NCBI GenBank assembly: GCA_037127315.1
Contig: JBBBDQ010001279.1
Span: 849,001 to 913,000, forward strand
Length of the DNA stretch: 64,000 bases
Origin: Ascarosepion bandense
Lineage: Eukaryota; Mollusca; Cephalopoda; Sepiida; Sepiidae
Direction: 5' to 3'
In this document: positions 10,766-22,189 of the stretch, one piece after another
Position numbering within the stretch: the stretch's first letter is position 1
How the letters are laid out: each line of letters begins with the position of its first letter
Made by a program: the position numbers and the translations under genes
The notes under the pieces: model-generated
Told to the model about the DNA's origin: nothing
Databases searched by the model: none
What the model saw: the letters and a program-made list of their open reading frames with translations, nothing else

Positions 10766-10905
10766 CCCCGCTAAGCAACGGCAACAGTTACCAAAAATAG
10801 CAAACGCAGTTCGCAAATTTGTAATCCGGTTCTATGACGTCACAGCGCGTGAGAGCTCGAAATGATAACAGAAACATATATTTAAATGCAATGTAATGTG
10901 TTATG

Positions 10906-11214
10906 TGCGTCGTGGTACAGTGGATATCGGCTCGGAACGAGAAACCGGGGAGCTGAGTTCGAATTCCAGTTGAATCCATTGTATTCACTTACGCGCAAAT
11001 ACCCTTGGGAAAGGTATTAATCCGTCTCTTCCTTCCAGTTATGGGTTAAATAACAGGACAGATTGGGTTCTATAGCCTTGGTCGGCAACCAGTCTACCGC
11101 AGAAAGCAATGGCAACCTACTGCGGGATAATCTTCTGCCCAGTCAGTCATGTCTATTTCGAGACATGATCGCCCAAACGTGTATCACGTATGGCACTTAA
11201 CTAACTAACTAACT
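10906..11214 (+). mobile_element. tRNA-derived SINE, full length, family A
   Basis: The Pol III A box (tggtacagtgg, 10913-10923) and B box (gagttcgaattcc, 10955-10967) mark a tRNA-like head. The ~240-bp body ends in a four-base tail, (aact)n, at 11198-11214. An 11-bp target duplication, aatgtgttatg, sits at 10895-10905 and 11215-11225, which defines the ends precisely. tRNA-derived SINEs of this type are known to be abundant in cephalopods. This is the best reference copy in the window. Confidence 0.93.
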
Positions 11215-11435
11215 AATGTGTTATGACCAGATTTAAATAAACGGGATTTTATTAAGTGTGGGTTGTTTGGATTTAATATCTGAAGCTTGTTTTTACTGTG
11301 TGTATGAGTGAGGATTATTGTATTATTGACTAAAATCTGTCTGATATTACCTACATAGTTATGTTTCTCTAAGAAAAGTTGTTTAATTGTACTCTGATCA
11401 GAAAGTTGACAGGTAAGTCGACGGGAGAGCGTGGT

Positions 11436-11439
11436 TGTA

Positions 11440-11491
<52 letters not shown>

Positions 11492-11624
11492 TAGATTAAA
11501 TAAATTGCAAACATTATGTTTGCTTATTTTTAATAAAATCCGTTCATACTCACGGATAATCTTTCGCGTATTACAATCAAAATATGTCAGAAATGAGCTG
11601 TAACTTTGACAGATGTTATTTTCA

Positions 11625-11678
<54 letters not shown>

Positions 11679-11830
11679 TGAAAATGATCTCAGAAGTAGA
11701 TTGAAACTACTTGAGAAATGGAAAATAATAACAACTTCCAAAGTTACAACGCATTTCCTTCATCCATTAATTATAATACGCGGAAGATTATCCGTGAGTA
11801 TGAACGGATTATATATATATATATATAATA
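11436..11830. repeat. Inverted Penelope-type segments around (TA)n tracts
   Basis: TA tracts (11441-11490, 11628-11676, 11809-11826) separate an inverted pair. The segment at 11500-11585 (minus) is complementary to 11690-11815 (plus), both containing attatccgtgagtatgaacg. The pair could form a long hairpin with a TA loop. The same segment is at 9690-9880. Confidence 0.75.
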
Positions 11831-12238
11831 ATTATACATATTAACAATAATCATTTTTCAAAACCAATATAAAATCTTAAACAAGAAAACTGAAACAATA
11901 GGTAAATGTAGGTATATAAATAAATACTTACGTTGCTATCTAAGCATCAATTAAAAATAAACTAATATACAAAATAAACTTTAAATAAATAAATGAATTA
12001 ATTACCAATAAATAAACGAAACAATGTTGAATATGCTCATCTATACAGTATACATGTGTGTGTCTGTGTGCATGTACATACAAATACACACATGCGAACA
12101 AACACACACACACACAAAGAAATGCAATCGAACAAACTCATAATTAATGCCTCAATATATAACACCAAGGTAAAACTAAATAAACCATTAAATAAAAATG
12201 AAACATTAGAAAAACGATAACATAAGATAAACAAAGAT

Positions 12239-12860
12239 TTAATTTTCTTCTTCTTCTATATGCCGTATCCTTTTCATGACGTAGGCGATCATGGCCTTCC
12301 ACATCTTCCTATCCCTTGTCGCTCTTAATACCTCATCTCCTGATAACCCACCCAATTCTCGTTCGTCCGTCCATCAAGTATGTCATGCGTTGCTTTCCCT
12401 TGTCTTTCTTCCCCTCTATCTCTCCCGTGAGCATCATGTTCTCTCAGCCCTCTTTCTTCATTATATGTCCCAAAAACTTCAGCTGTCTTTTCCTGATGTC
12501 AAGTATCAGTTTTCTTTCTTATGACCATCCTCTCTAAAACCTCTTCGTTGCTCACGTGTTCCGTCCATGATATCCTCAGCATCCTTCTGTAGAACCACAT
12601 TTTGACTGCTTCAAGTCTTTCCTTCTTCTACAATGAGATTGTCCAGCATTCGCTGCCATATTGAAGGACAGACATCACATAAGAATCCAGTACTCTCTTC
12701 TTTGCTTCTAGCGAAATTTTCCAGTCTCATAATACTGTACTCGGCTTCTGAAATGTATCTTTGGCCATATCAATACGCCTTCGGATCTCCGTATCACACG
12801 TTCCGTTTTCTGTTTGAAAACGTTTTCCAGGTATTTAAATTTCTGTATTTGTCTGATTTT
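12239..12860 (-). pseudogene. LINE RT C-terminal tail (RTE-like)
   Basis: The minus strand translates, in interrupted frames, to the same tail as 5600-5935: KFKYLENVF, then ILDIRKRQLKFLGHIMKKEGL, then ALRATRDRKMWKAMIAYVMK. The segment reaches further upstream than the 5.6-kb copy. Multiple stops and frameshifts. Plus-strand open frames of 73-80 codons over it are shadows. Confidence 0.75.
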
Positions 12861-12904
12861 AGTATGACACACTAGTAGTTGGCATATATCCTACACATAC
12901 ATTA

Positions 12905-13590
12905 TTTTTTTAATCGTTTCACCACAAGCAAGGCGGTACCGCCACTGATGCGCAGGGGGCTACATAAGAGAGTAAAAGTTTAGGCAACAGAAGAGTGAAG
13001 AGAAAGACAAAACAGTTACAGGGGGTGTCCAAGAAAGGGCAAGAGAATGATGGGAACACAGGTGTGAAGATATTTGCGAAGGTAGAGAGAAAGGAATAGA
13101 ACAAGATATACGGGGTGATGCAGAAAGAACTAGAGTCAAATGGATAAGAGATGGGAATTGACATTGCATTTAAATTCCTGGAGGTTTTAGCTGTCAGGAA
13201 AGCAAGTATACGGAGGGGAGTTTCACAGGCGGGAAGTGCGAGAAAAGAAACTGATAGAGTAGAATTGTTGGCTGCATTTGGTTGATTTAACTGTAAAATG
13301 GTGGGACTTTGTTGCCAGTCTGGTTGCACGAGTAAATTCTTATGAAGGGGGCGTCAGTGACCTAAGTTCGTCGGAGCAGAAGCCAGGAAAATATTTGTAG
13401 AAGAGACAGAGGGAAACCACATCCTGCCGGTGAGAAAGTGGCTGGAGTCTATCTGCCAAGTCGGGACCAATCACATTACAGATTCTCCGTTAGAGCCTGT
13501 CGGGGGCACTGAGATGAACAGCAGGGGCACCTGACCAGATATGGCAACAGTGCATGCAGCATGTGAGCGTGAGGGTACGGGAGTATTTAC
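12905..13590 (-). pseudogene. CR1/Jockey-like LINE, 3' end
   Basis: On the minus strand this is the C-terminal RT region and 3' tail of the same LINE as 34970-35727: a CCHIWSGAP-type start, SLSHRR-type, FY..FHGFCSDEL-type, FF.RAS-LW.S-type and PDSYNLQVFK-type blocks, with frameshifts. The 3' tail at 12970-12905 (ccgccttgct...gattaaaaaaat) matches family B SINE tails. Confidence 0.75.
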
Positions 13591-13759
13591 TCTATATGCA
13601 TATTCAAACAGCAAAGAAACACTCTATAAACTTAACCTTAACCGTTTACAAATGAAAAATATTAAAAAGTTCTACAATATAATTGTATTGAACACTTTTT
13701 AATACAAAGGAAAACAAAATGAATATCTCAGTCAAAAAACAGTTTATTAGAAAAGTTTA

Positions 13760-14165
13760 CACACAGGTTATAATAATCAAAAGACAATTCTCCCAAAGAA
13801 CCTACGCTCAGCAAGTGCCTCGATCCGACTCTGGAATCTCGCACCTGCGGCTATGGCGATGTTTCTAGAGAGAACATCAAAAGCCTCCTTAATTCTGTCG
13901 ATCATTCTGGCATGTTACATGTACTCAGGTTGATATCTTTCTCAATGGTGCCCCACACATCATAATCCATGGAATTATAATCAGGAGAGTTATGGAGCCA
14001 AACGTGGTGGCTGGGGAAGAAAATATCTGCCGAAAGATTGATATTTTCCAAAACAAAATTTCCCGAAAATCTAGGCCGGTGAATAATTAAAATGTATTGT
14101 TTAATCATAGAAAAAACAGACCATCCCCTCAAATACAAGTATCCATAAAAATAATGTTCAAACAA
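13760..14165 (-). pseudogene. mariner/Tc1-superfamily transposase C-terminus
   Basis: The minus strand encodes the third catalytic region of a mariner-type transposase: SPDYNSMDYDVWG (usual form NSPDLNPxDYxVWG), where the D after SP is the last acidic triad residue. It continues as TIEKDINLSTCNMPE and, after a frame break, AGARFQSRIEALAERRFFG and a stop near 13790. The N-terminal half is missing. Parts of the upstream segment recur at 15000-15107 and 16270-16400. Confidence 0.75.
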
Positions 14166-14494
14166 ATAAATTTAAATATTTGTGTATATGTGTGTGAGTG
14201 TTCTTAGGTTTGCTATGCGTTAAAGCCATTATGTAGATATGCATGTTTTGAAGGACTTAAAAGGTGTGTGAATATCTTTTTTGCATATGAGACAATTTTA
14301 CGCTTCCATAAAGACAGATAATTTTTATATTTATAATGTTTATGTTGAAAATGATTTAGCATACTCACCGTCCTATAAGTCGATAAAATTGTATGAGCTT
14401 CGGCAAGGGCCAAATCAAATTTTCTTAATATTCTTTTATGTGTGTCGCCAATCATCAAAATCCAAAATGTTAATATTTTCCGAGATGAGGTATT

Positions 14495-14990
14495 TGTTCG
14501 AAGTGTTGTCCTCATCTTTGATTTCTGAGATGAGGTATTGTAATTATTTACACTATTTTCATTGTTTGGACTGTTGTCCTCATCTTTGTTGCCATATTCA
14601 GCCTCAATATCTGTCTATATTTCTGAGATGAGGTATTGTAATTATTTACACTATTTACATTGTTCGGACTGTTGTCCTCATCTTTGTTGCCATATTCACC
14701 TTCAATATCTGTCTATATTTCTGAGATAAGGTATTGTAATTATTTACACTATTTTCATTGTTTGGACTGTTGTCCTCATCTTTGTTGCCATATTCAGCCT
14801 CAATATCTGTCTATATTTCTGAGATGAGGTATTGTAATTATTTACGCTATTTACATTGTTTGGGCTGTTGTCCTCATCTTTGTTGCCATATTCACCTTCA
14901 ATATCTGTCTATATTTCTGAGATGAGGTATTGTAATTATTTACAGTATTTACATTGTCCGGACTGTCGTCTTCATCATTGTTGAGATATT
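14495..14990. repeat. ~98-bp tandem repeat, about five units
   Basis: Same family as 4530-4945: gttgccatattcacc, ctgagatgaggtattgtaat, ttgttcggactgttgtcctc. Units differ by a few substitutions. Confidence 0.92.
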
Positions 14991-15107
14991 TTCCAAAACA
15001 AAATTTCCCGAAAATCTAGGCCGGTGAATAATTAATATGTATTGTTTAATCATAGAAAAAACAGACTATCCCCTCAAATACAAGTATCCATAAAAATAAT
15101 GTTGAAA
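14991..15107 (-). mobile_element. mariner fragment repeat
   Basis: Near-identical to 14055-14162: gaaaatctaggccggtgaat and aaaacagactatcccctcaa. A third, more divergent copy is at 16270-16400. These are internal pieces of the mariner-type element at 13760-14165. Confidence 0.7.
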
Positions 15108-15114
15108 TATAGTA

Positions 15115-15845
15115 ATACCAATAAGACCAACTGAAGAAAGAAAGCAATTTGGTTCAACCCTCCATTTTGTAAATTATGTAATATTAATATCAGTAAATAT
15201 TTTCTAAAACTCGTAGATAAACATTTTAGTAATTCTAGTCCCCTTCATAGAATATTTAATAGGAAAATCCTAAAAGTTAGCTATTCGTGTGCTAAAAATA
15301 TAGAAAGTATAATCAGCTCCCACAATAGAAGAACTTTATCGAAATATAAAAACCAGATTGATAACCCGAGATCTACTACCACTGATCAAGCCAGCTCCAG
15401 GGTAACAACTCCTAGTCGAACCAGCCTTAGTTCTGCAAATCTTAACCAAAGCAACCCTAAAGTTGCCTGAAATTTACAAGACATAAAGGATGCAACTGGA
15501 CATGACAGTCATACACCTAAATGCAATTGCAGAATTAAAAATGAGTGTCCCATGGGTGGAGAATGTATGAAAGAAGGGGTGGTATATCAAGCTATGATAT
15601 ACCCTAAAAAAATACAAACTTGAAGAAGTACTACATTGGTATTTATGCTTGGAAACAACGGTTATAAAATCACATACACTTCTTTTCCAAACCTGAATTA
15701 AGACATCTCTACCTAAATATTTCTGGTCATTGAAAGACAAGAACTTAAACGCTATGATTAAATGGAATATCATTAAGAAATCTAACACACCTATCAACTC
15801 CAAAGATTGCTGTCGCTTATGCCTGGATGAAAAAAATCACTATCA
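15115..15845 (+). pseudogene. Retroelement RT tail with GIY-YIG-type region (Penelope-like?)
   Basis: A plus-strand frame without a start codon reads KKAIWFNPPFCKLC, FLKLVDKHFSN, LHRIFNRKILKVSYSCAKNI at about 15140-15310. A cysteine cluster follows, CNCRIKNECPMGGECMKEGV, then VVYQAMI, and after frameshifts WSLKDKNLNAMIKWNIIKKS and CCRLCLDEK (to about 15830). This order (IWFNPP, SYSC, CNCR...CP, VYxA, WxLK...IxW, CxLCLxEK) is that of a widespread metazoan retroelement protein ending in a GIY-YIG-like nuclease. I favour a Penelope relative but am not certain of the clade. Confidence 0.6.
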
Positions 15846-16247
15846 TCAAACACAAAAAAAAAAAAATATTCAGGACGGTCTCTTTAAGTTGGTGAATGCA
15901 GCCATAATATTTGCCTTCGGTTTATCTTTAGTGTTCAAAAAAGTTTTGTTGGTCTATTTATTCACCTACGCCCCACACATTATAATCAAGGGAGCCGCGG
16001 TCTGGAGAGTTAATTGGCTAAATATAAGGGGTGATGTGCTAACAGAAATTATCTGACAACTATGAGTAGGTTCTCAAGCTTGAGTGACATGGTGCAGAGT
16101 ACTGTTGACACTCCCAGCAGCCACCCACTTCACCTCTTATTTTTTTAGAATTAAACAATACATTTTAAATATCCACTGGCCTAAGTGTTTGAGAAATCTC
16201 CCATATACAAGAAAGAACTGTGGCATCTCCCTAGTGTATAGGTGTAT

Positions 16248-16264
16248 GCAGGTTCGAATCCTGC
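16248..16264 (+). other. tRNA T-arm-like sequence
   Basis: gcaggttcgaatcctgc forms a perfect 5-bp T stem with a 7-nt TTCGAAT loop and is an ideal Pol III B box. No acceptor stem or plausible D and anticodon arms lie upstream, so this is a tRNA or SINE relic, not a tRNA gene. Confidence 0.5.
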
Positions 16265-16399
16265 CGGAAGATAGATATTTTCCAAACAAGATTTCTCGAA
16301 CATCAAAGCCGGTGAATAATTAATATGTACTGTTTAATTATAGAAAAAAACAGACTATCCATTCAAACACGAGTATCCATTGAAACTAATGTTCATACG

Positions 16400-16885
16400 A
16401 ATAAATTTAAATAAATATAACATTTATTTGCACTTTGTATCTAGTACCGATAACATATACAGTACATATGTACTGTACATGTTACTGGTATTTATATGCA
16501 GAAATGCACTTTTTTCCACAAAAAGTGAATTGTATTATTATTTTTATATGTATCTTTTGAACATTTTATTTATTTATTGCTTTGAAAATTAAATGATAAC
16601 ATTGTAGTCATGGGTGGACCCTCGTTGTCTCCTGGCAACTAAGATTTTTAGACTCTAACAATAACTACATATATATTTTTTTTTTTATTAGCAAGAGAAT
16701 TGCACTAGTTGGGATAGTTTTAAAATTATCGAGTTTGTGTAATCATTAGTATTGACTAAATGAGTGCTTATTTTTTCACAACTTATCGAGACCGCAGGCG
16801 AGAATGACAATATAAGGAATGGAGAGGAAATTATTAATGACTAATTTGGCGTGAGAGTAGTTGTTAATTACTTACACATATTTTC
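16400..16885. other. Unannotated stretch
   Basis: No recognisable element. It is followed by a pyrimidine-rich run (about 16890-16957, ttttcc repeats) that yields low-complexity open frames. Confidence 0.5.
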
Positions 16886-17029
16886 CTTTTGCTTCTTTTG
16901 TTTCTTTTTTCCTTTTCCTTTTCCTTTTCCTTTCTTTCTTTTTTTTTTTTTTTTTTTACCAGGACTCCGAAAGTAAGATTTCTGAATTATAATTTATTCC
17001 TCTTAGTCATTTCAGAAAAAAAAGTTTAT

Positions 17030-17118
17030 ATTTCTGAGATGAGTAATTGCAAATATTTACACTATTTACATTGTTCGGACTGCTGTCCTCATCTTTGTTG
17101 CCATATTCACCTTCAATA
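17030..17118. repeat. 98-bp repeat unit, left part of a split copy
   Basis: This unit of the 98-bp family ends at ttcaata, where the Helitron begins. The right part resumes at 17886 and continues to about 18075. Confidence 0.9.
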
Positions 17119-17156
17119 TCTAAACTTATTTATAAATGGAACTTTGTGTGTGTGTG

Positions 17157-17207
<51 letters not shown>

Positions 17208-17466
17208 GTTACCTATAGACTCCGAAACGGCTGAACCGATTTTCTTGAAAATTTACACAGTTGTACTATAAGCGTCTGCGAGTGTTCTTAGCTAGGTTTT
17301 GTGTCGAGGTACCCCCGATAAAAATCGAAAATCGATAATCGAAAAACTTGGGTTATAGAAGGAGTGGTCCAATTTTAATCAAATTTGATACACTCATAGA
17401 CAAAGACATAAGAAACGATATTCAGAAGGTTCAAGGTTGCAGTTCTTACAATAGTGCAGAAAATCG

Positions 17467-17509
<43 letters not shown>

Positions 17510-17885
17510 CAAGATGTTTGTGTGTGTGTCTGTTTATCTGCCTGTATGTCTGTATTTTTTCAGCCCTTTTATTTTAGTTTTTGCTTCGGGTTTGGCTTTA
17601 AGTAGGTATAATTGTAGTTCTTAGTCTCAGCCATGATACCATGTACTCAGATGACTTATTTAGCCTTCAAAATTCAGTTTATGACGAAAAAAACTTATTT
17701 GATATCGATACCAGGAAATCAAAATTTGACTTACATTCATTCATTTTTCTTTCAGTCTACGGCTTCGCTTTAACTGGAAACAACTATTGCTTTTTAGTCT
17801 TTCGTCCAAAGAGTCTGAGCTCCAGGACCATGGATTAGTTTTAAAGCTTTCATTACACCCGAGCAACGCCGGGATATACTGCTAG
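17119..17885 (+). mobile_element. Non-autonomous Helitron
   Basis: The element starts with TC (tctaaacttatttataaatgg) and ends with CTAG. A short hairpin (cccg...cggg, 17858-17873) lies 8 bases before the terminal CTAG. It is inserted between A and T with no target duplication. The flanks ttcaata and tctggttatatttctg rejoin into the ordinary 98-bp repeat, so the empty site is known. It has no Rep/helicase frame and is therefore non-autonomous. It carries a (TG)n run near the 5' end and (TA)n at 17469-17505. A second copy is at 44132-44916. Confidence 0.9.
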
Positions 17886-18075
17886 TCTGGTTATATTTCT
17901 GAGATGAGGTATTGTAATTATTTACACTATTTACATTGTTCGGACTTCTATCCTCATCTTTGTTGCCATATTCATCTTCAAATTTAGTCTATGTTTCTGA
18001 GATGAGGTATTGTAATTATTTACACTATTTACATTGTTCGGGCTGCTTTCCTCATCTTTATCGCCATGTATAGAA
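17886..18075. repeat. 98-bp repeat, right part plus next unit
   Basis: Resumes the unit interrupted by the Helitron and continues into another unit, then passes into a segment (cttttcgaccgttgtacgct) also present near 40570-40625. Confidence 0.85.
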
Positions 18076-18296
18076 CTTTTCGACCGTTGTACGCTCCGGC
18101 TTTCTTCAGGTGATATACGTTGGAATTTCGAAGTGAACCACTGTTATAATTACTCTTGCCGTGTAACGTCTTCGTATCAGTTAATTTCTTTTAATGTCTA
18201 TTCCCTTTGCTGCTCACAACTCATTGAGCCAAGTCATTTTTCTTTTTTGATAACTCAACCAGAGCGTTTATTCACTAAACCATGTGCCCTTGGAGA

Positions 18297-18390
18297 TATC
18301 TTCTTCTTCCATATGTTGGGTTCCTTTAGGACGTAGACGATCGTGGCCTTCCACATCTTCCTCTCTCCTGTCGTTCTTAATGCCAGTAAG
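18297..18390 (-). pseudogene. Short LINE RT tail fragment (RTE-like)
   Basis: The minus strand encodes the last ~30 residues of the RTE-like tail (ALRTTGERKMWKATIVYVLK). Too short for more. Confidence 0.55.
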
Positions 18391-20550
18391 AGACTCCTTC
18401 GTGCAGGCCCAAAAATATTTTCCATTCTATTCAGTTATTGGTTGATTGGTGTTGCTAAAATTTGAATTTCGCTACTTACCGACTTTTGGAGCTACATTTA
18501 AAATATGTGGGGTGCTATTTTGGGCTTTTAATATGGGAGAACATCAGTTCAAAATTTAGATCAAAATTTAGCAGCACTAGGATTTCAAATATAGTTTAAT
18601 GAATATTAATATTAATGAATATTAATATTAAATGAATATTAAATATTTCCATCTCTGAAAACTTATAAAATGACTCAAAAGTCACCAACGGCTTTCAAAG
18701 TTTAATGACTCTTTTGTTTAAAAACTTTTATTAGTATTCTTTTGGGCATTTTATAAAAGAAGGTTTGTCATTGAAAACATATCAAGTCGATACCTCCATT
18801 CTATTTTCGATACGTAAGTTTTAAGTGGAATTCTTAATAATGACAACGTTATCTTTAAAATTTAATTTTAGCTTAATTGAAATTTAAATGATTAAATTTA
18901 CTATTTCCACTAAGCAAAATACTCTGGTGCATTTTAAATAGAAATTATATTCATTGGAATCTAAAATTTTGAGATATTTGAATTTTGAATTTTTCGGTCA
19001 TTTTTGAGTGATCGGCACATTTTCGGTTTTAAGAATCTTACAAAAATAAAATATACATCTCTCACTCGTTTTTTTTTTAAATGATCAAATTTAAAATCAA
19101 ATTAATCTAATTTGAAACAAATATTACTTGTTTATGGCATGAAATTTAGGATAAAAGTATTTCTTAATCACAAAGGTCTAACTCGTTGACCTTTCAAGTA
19201 GGCGATGAGAGCACCTGTTATAAACTAATCTGGAAGTATGGTGAGTAAAAGTTGACATAACCCAGTTTAACATTTCGTATGGGGAACAACCCTGAAAATA
19301 TGTGACGTTTTAATGATAAGTCTCTTATAAGTTTCCATATTGAAAGAAAATGTGCAGTTTAACATAATAAAAAGAAGAAATTATTCTAAAAATCTTAATT
19401 CTAAATGACTTGTATTAAGCTTATGAATTTTCGATTTGCAAATAAAGTCTATTTTTAATGAATTAATAACCGAAGACGCTGAGTAACTGGAAGAAATTTA
19501 AAAAGACGTTTGAAACTTTAATTAGCAAAGAAAAAAATGAAAACAATTCATATAAAAATTCATTATCCTCGAATTTTTTTTCTTCTTCAGAATATGATAT
19601 CCTAAAATTATATTATTTATCAATTAAAACTTTATCTACATTAAAAATAGCGTAGTTTCAATGCATTTTTTATTTTACTATTCGGAGCAGATTTTCGGAA
19701 AAATTATCTGGTAATAATAGCATAAACATTTTGATGATAACACTATTTTTATTAAGATTGAGCCCTTTTAACATCATGCTATGCTGTTTTCTCGGCAACT
19801 GAGTGGAGGTACTTAAATATTGAGAATCATTTTCCGAAATTCTTCGGACCGGATGTGCTTTGGTTTTTTATTTTTTTTAATGTGGGAATACGGGCTTTTT
19901 AATTTGTATATAGCATCTCTAAAATCGGCCAGCTTGGGAATGGAACGAAACATTTCATAACACAGCTAACACATACAACCTATAAGTGACATATGTCCAC
20001 TCCGGCATTAACGAATCTACTATTTTCTAATATAATTGTAAATGAATATCTGTATTTACAAAAATTGGCATTTTTATACACACACACACAAAATACTGGG
20101 AGTTGCTAAATTGTAGTAAATGTTTTTATCTTAAAAAATGTAAAACTTTATAAACTATTAAAATTTTTTAAAAAATTAAAACAATTGTAAAAATTCATTA
20201 TTCAACGAAATTTTATTTTCATAACACAACAGTTTTCATAATATATTTTATTCATCAAAGCCATTGAAAGCTGTTCTAAATAAATACTGATTTAGTTTTG
20301 TTGGATAGATACGATTCTGAGCAGTGATCATGTTTGACCAAATAATATGATGATTTAAATTCTCCGAGGACTTGTATTATAACAAATATAAACATTAAAT
20401 GCTGCAACAAATTTATGAAAATTTCATAAAATTAAATAAATTTGTGTGTTTCCCCACAAAGATGTTGGCACTGTTCGCTCTTTAACAGTGCCTTATTAGT
20501 TTATTTTTTACAATAATTATGCCATCGAGTAATGAAAAATATATATAAAT
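18391..20550. other. 2.1-kb AT-rich unique-looking stretch
   Basis: No element, repeat array or long open frame was recognised. It is the longest stretch of the window without an obvious repeat signature and could be ordinary intergenic or intronic sequence. Confidence 0.5.
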
Positions 20551-20557
20551 CCTTGGA

Positions 20558-20581
20558 TATATATATATATATATATATATA
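20558..20581. repeat. (TA)n tract
   Basis: This TA tract lies on the 3' side of the Penelope fragment. Together with the one at 21513-21532 it brackets the fragment. Confidence 0.9.
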
Positions 20582-20877
20582 GCAAGGAATAATTGTATTT
20601 TCAATGATAGACTAAAAACTAAGACAAAAAACAACCGGTTTCGCCCAGACCTTATCAAGCTTTTAATTTCTGGGATTTTCTAAATCGTGATTAAAAGATG
20701 AAATGAGAATTAAGGGGAAAAAAATTCAAGGAAAACTAAAGCCCAATCACACTCAGACCCAAAAGCATTCTCTCTGCTTACAGAGAGAAGGCCTTCGGGA
20801 TCTGATGTATATGGACTCTAGCACCTTTAAATGAAAGAGTGAGTGGGACCTTGATTAAATTGTAAATTTCACACCAC

Positions 20878-21507
20878 TCAATCCAACCCCACAATTCCTG
20901 CTATTGAATGTGCTATTGAAGACCCGGAAGCATTCACAAGTTGGCTATTACTGGCGGCTGAGTCCAAAATTCTGGGAGGTAAAAGCTGTTTAACTCTTTG
21001 ATCCAAGCGCTGGGATATTCTACCTATGTAGTCGCATCCGCAACTACACTGAAATTTGTAAATAACAGAACTAATATGAAGTGGAGGTAAAACATCCTTA
21101 CGGATGGAGGAAAGAATTTGCCGTGTAAAAAATATTACACGAACATTGGCAGAAAAATAACATTTGCCAACAGACTGAGAAATACGCCTAGCTAAAACCT
21201 CACCATCTGTTCCAATGTAAGGTAGTCGTAAGTAAATAGGACATTTTTTAACTACTTGTGACTTAACCTTATAAAAATTATCGATGATATGAGACATAAC
21301 GGAATCCAAAATGTCCAAAGCACATCCATTTTCGGAAAGTGTCATCTTAATGAAGTCCATTTCACCGTTAAGAAAGGAAATGGAACAAATTTTCAAAGCC
21401 CTATAAGTCAAAGTTTTAATTAAATTAACTTTACTTTGGCGTGGGCAAAATGAATCCCAACGTATATATAATCCAGTAAAAGTATCCTTTCTAAATACTG
21501 AAGTCAA
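20878..21507 (-). pseudogene. Penelope-like element, RT end and GIY-YIG domain
   Basis: A 209-codon frame. Residues ~10-45 (FTGLYIRWDSFCPRQSKVNL) match the end of the Penelope RT domain. Residues ~140-175 carry a GIY-YIG-type nuclease: VIYKFQCSCGCDYIGRISQR, with the Y...YIG pair and following basic residues. Penelope-like elements join RT to GIY-YIG, which supports the call. The upstream RT core is missing: the frame begins next to a (TA)n tract (21513-21532). The plus-strand region 20620-20690 downstream contains a ggtttcgcccagaccttatc segment common to such elements. Truncated and presumably dead. Confidence 0.85.
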
Positions 21508-21561
21508 AAAGCGATATATATATATATATATATCCTCACCCCAGAAATTCAGAGTGTATGA

Positions 21562-21853
21562 GCAGATTCTTTTCTTATCATTTCACCTCAAGCAAGCCAA
21601 TAAAGCTACTAAGATGCAACAGGTTACTGAGAGTGTATGAATCCATTAAAAACTTTTATTGAAGAGAGAAGACAATGCAAGAACAGGAACCAAGGAGAAG
21701 AGCAATAACAATTGGGTTTGCATTTAAATCTTTGAAGATCGTAGTTGACAGAAATTTAAGAATCCGGAAGGAAGTCCCGCAAGAAAGAAGTACAAGAAAC
21801 TATCAGCATAGAACTTACGGTTACATTTAGCAATTTCAACAGTAAAGTCATTA
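21562..21853 (-). pseudogene. CR1/Jockey-like LINE 3' end, part 1 (interrupted)
   Basis: The minus strand matches the 3' region of 34970-35727: the tail with cacctcaagcaag on the plus strand, then the ggaaggaagtcccgcaagaa block. The copy is interrupted at 21853; its continuation lies at 28119-28190, after a 6.27-kb insertion. Confidence 0.7.
21832..21853. repeat. Target-site duplication, left copy (22 bp)
   Basis: The 22-base segment ending aacagtaaagtcatta is repeated exactly at 28119-28140. The host LINE alignment continues past the right copy, which makes it a true target duplication of the 21854-28118 insertion. Confidence 0.85.
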
Positions 21854-21917
21854 TCATGATACCTAAATGACAATAAATAAAAAGGAAAAAATAAATAAAA
21901 AGGAAAAAAGATGAGAA

Positions 21918-21965
21918 GAAGAAGAAGAAGAAGAAGAAGAAGAAGAAGAAGAAGAAGAAGAAAGA
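21918..21965. repeat. (GAA)n microsatellite
   Basis: About 15 units of gaa. The antisense reads as poly-serine in a spurious minus-strand frame. Confidence 0.95.
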
Positions 21966-22189
21966 GAAGAAAAGGGAAAAACTAGCAAAGAAAAATTCAA
22001 ACTGTTCAAAATTTCAAATTGTTTGAATCTTTCTTTGCTAATCTTTCCCTTTTCTTCACTTTCATCTTCTCTGTTCATTTTTTTTTTTTCATTTTCATTT
22101 TTTTACTTTATCTTTTTATTTCTTCCGGTTTAAAATCTTCCCGACATGTCTGGCTCTCCGTGGCAAAACGATGCTTTACTGTCCTGTAG

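Noticed and set aside
16193..16272. tRNA gene
   Set aside because: A perfect T-arm is present, but no matching acceptor, D or anticodon stems. Treated as a relic.
17047..17271. Cys/Val-rich open frames over the (TG)n run
   Set aside because: They are translations of a dinucleotide repeat within the Helitron.
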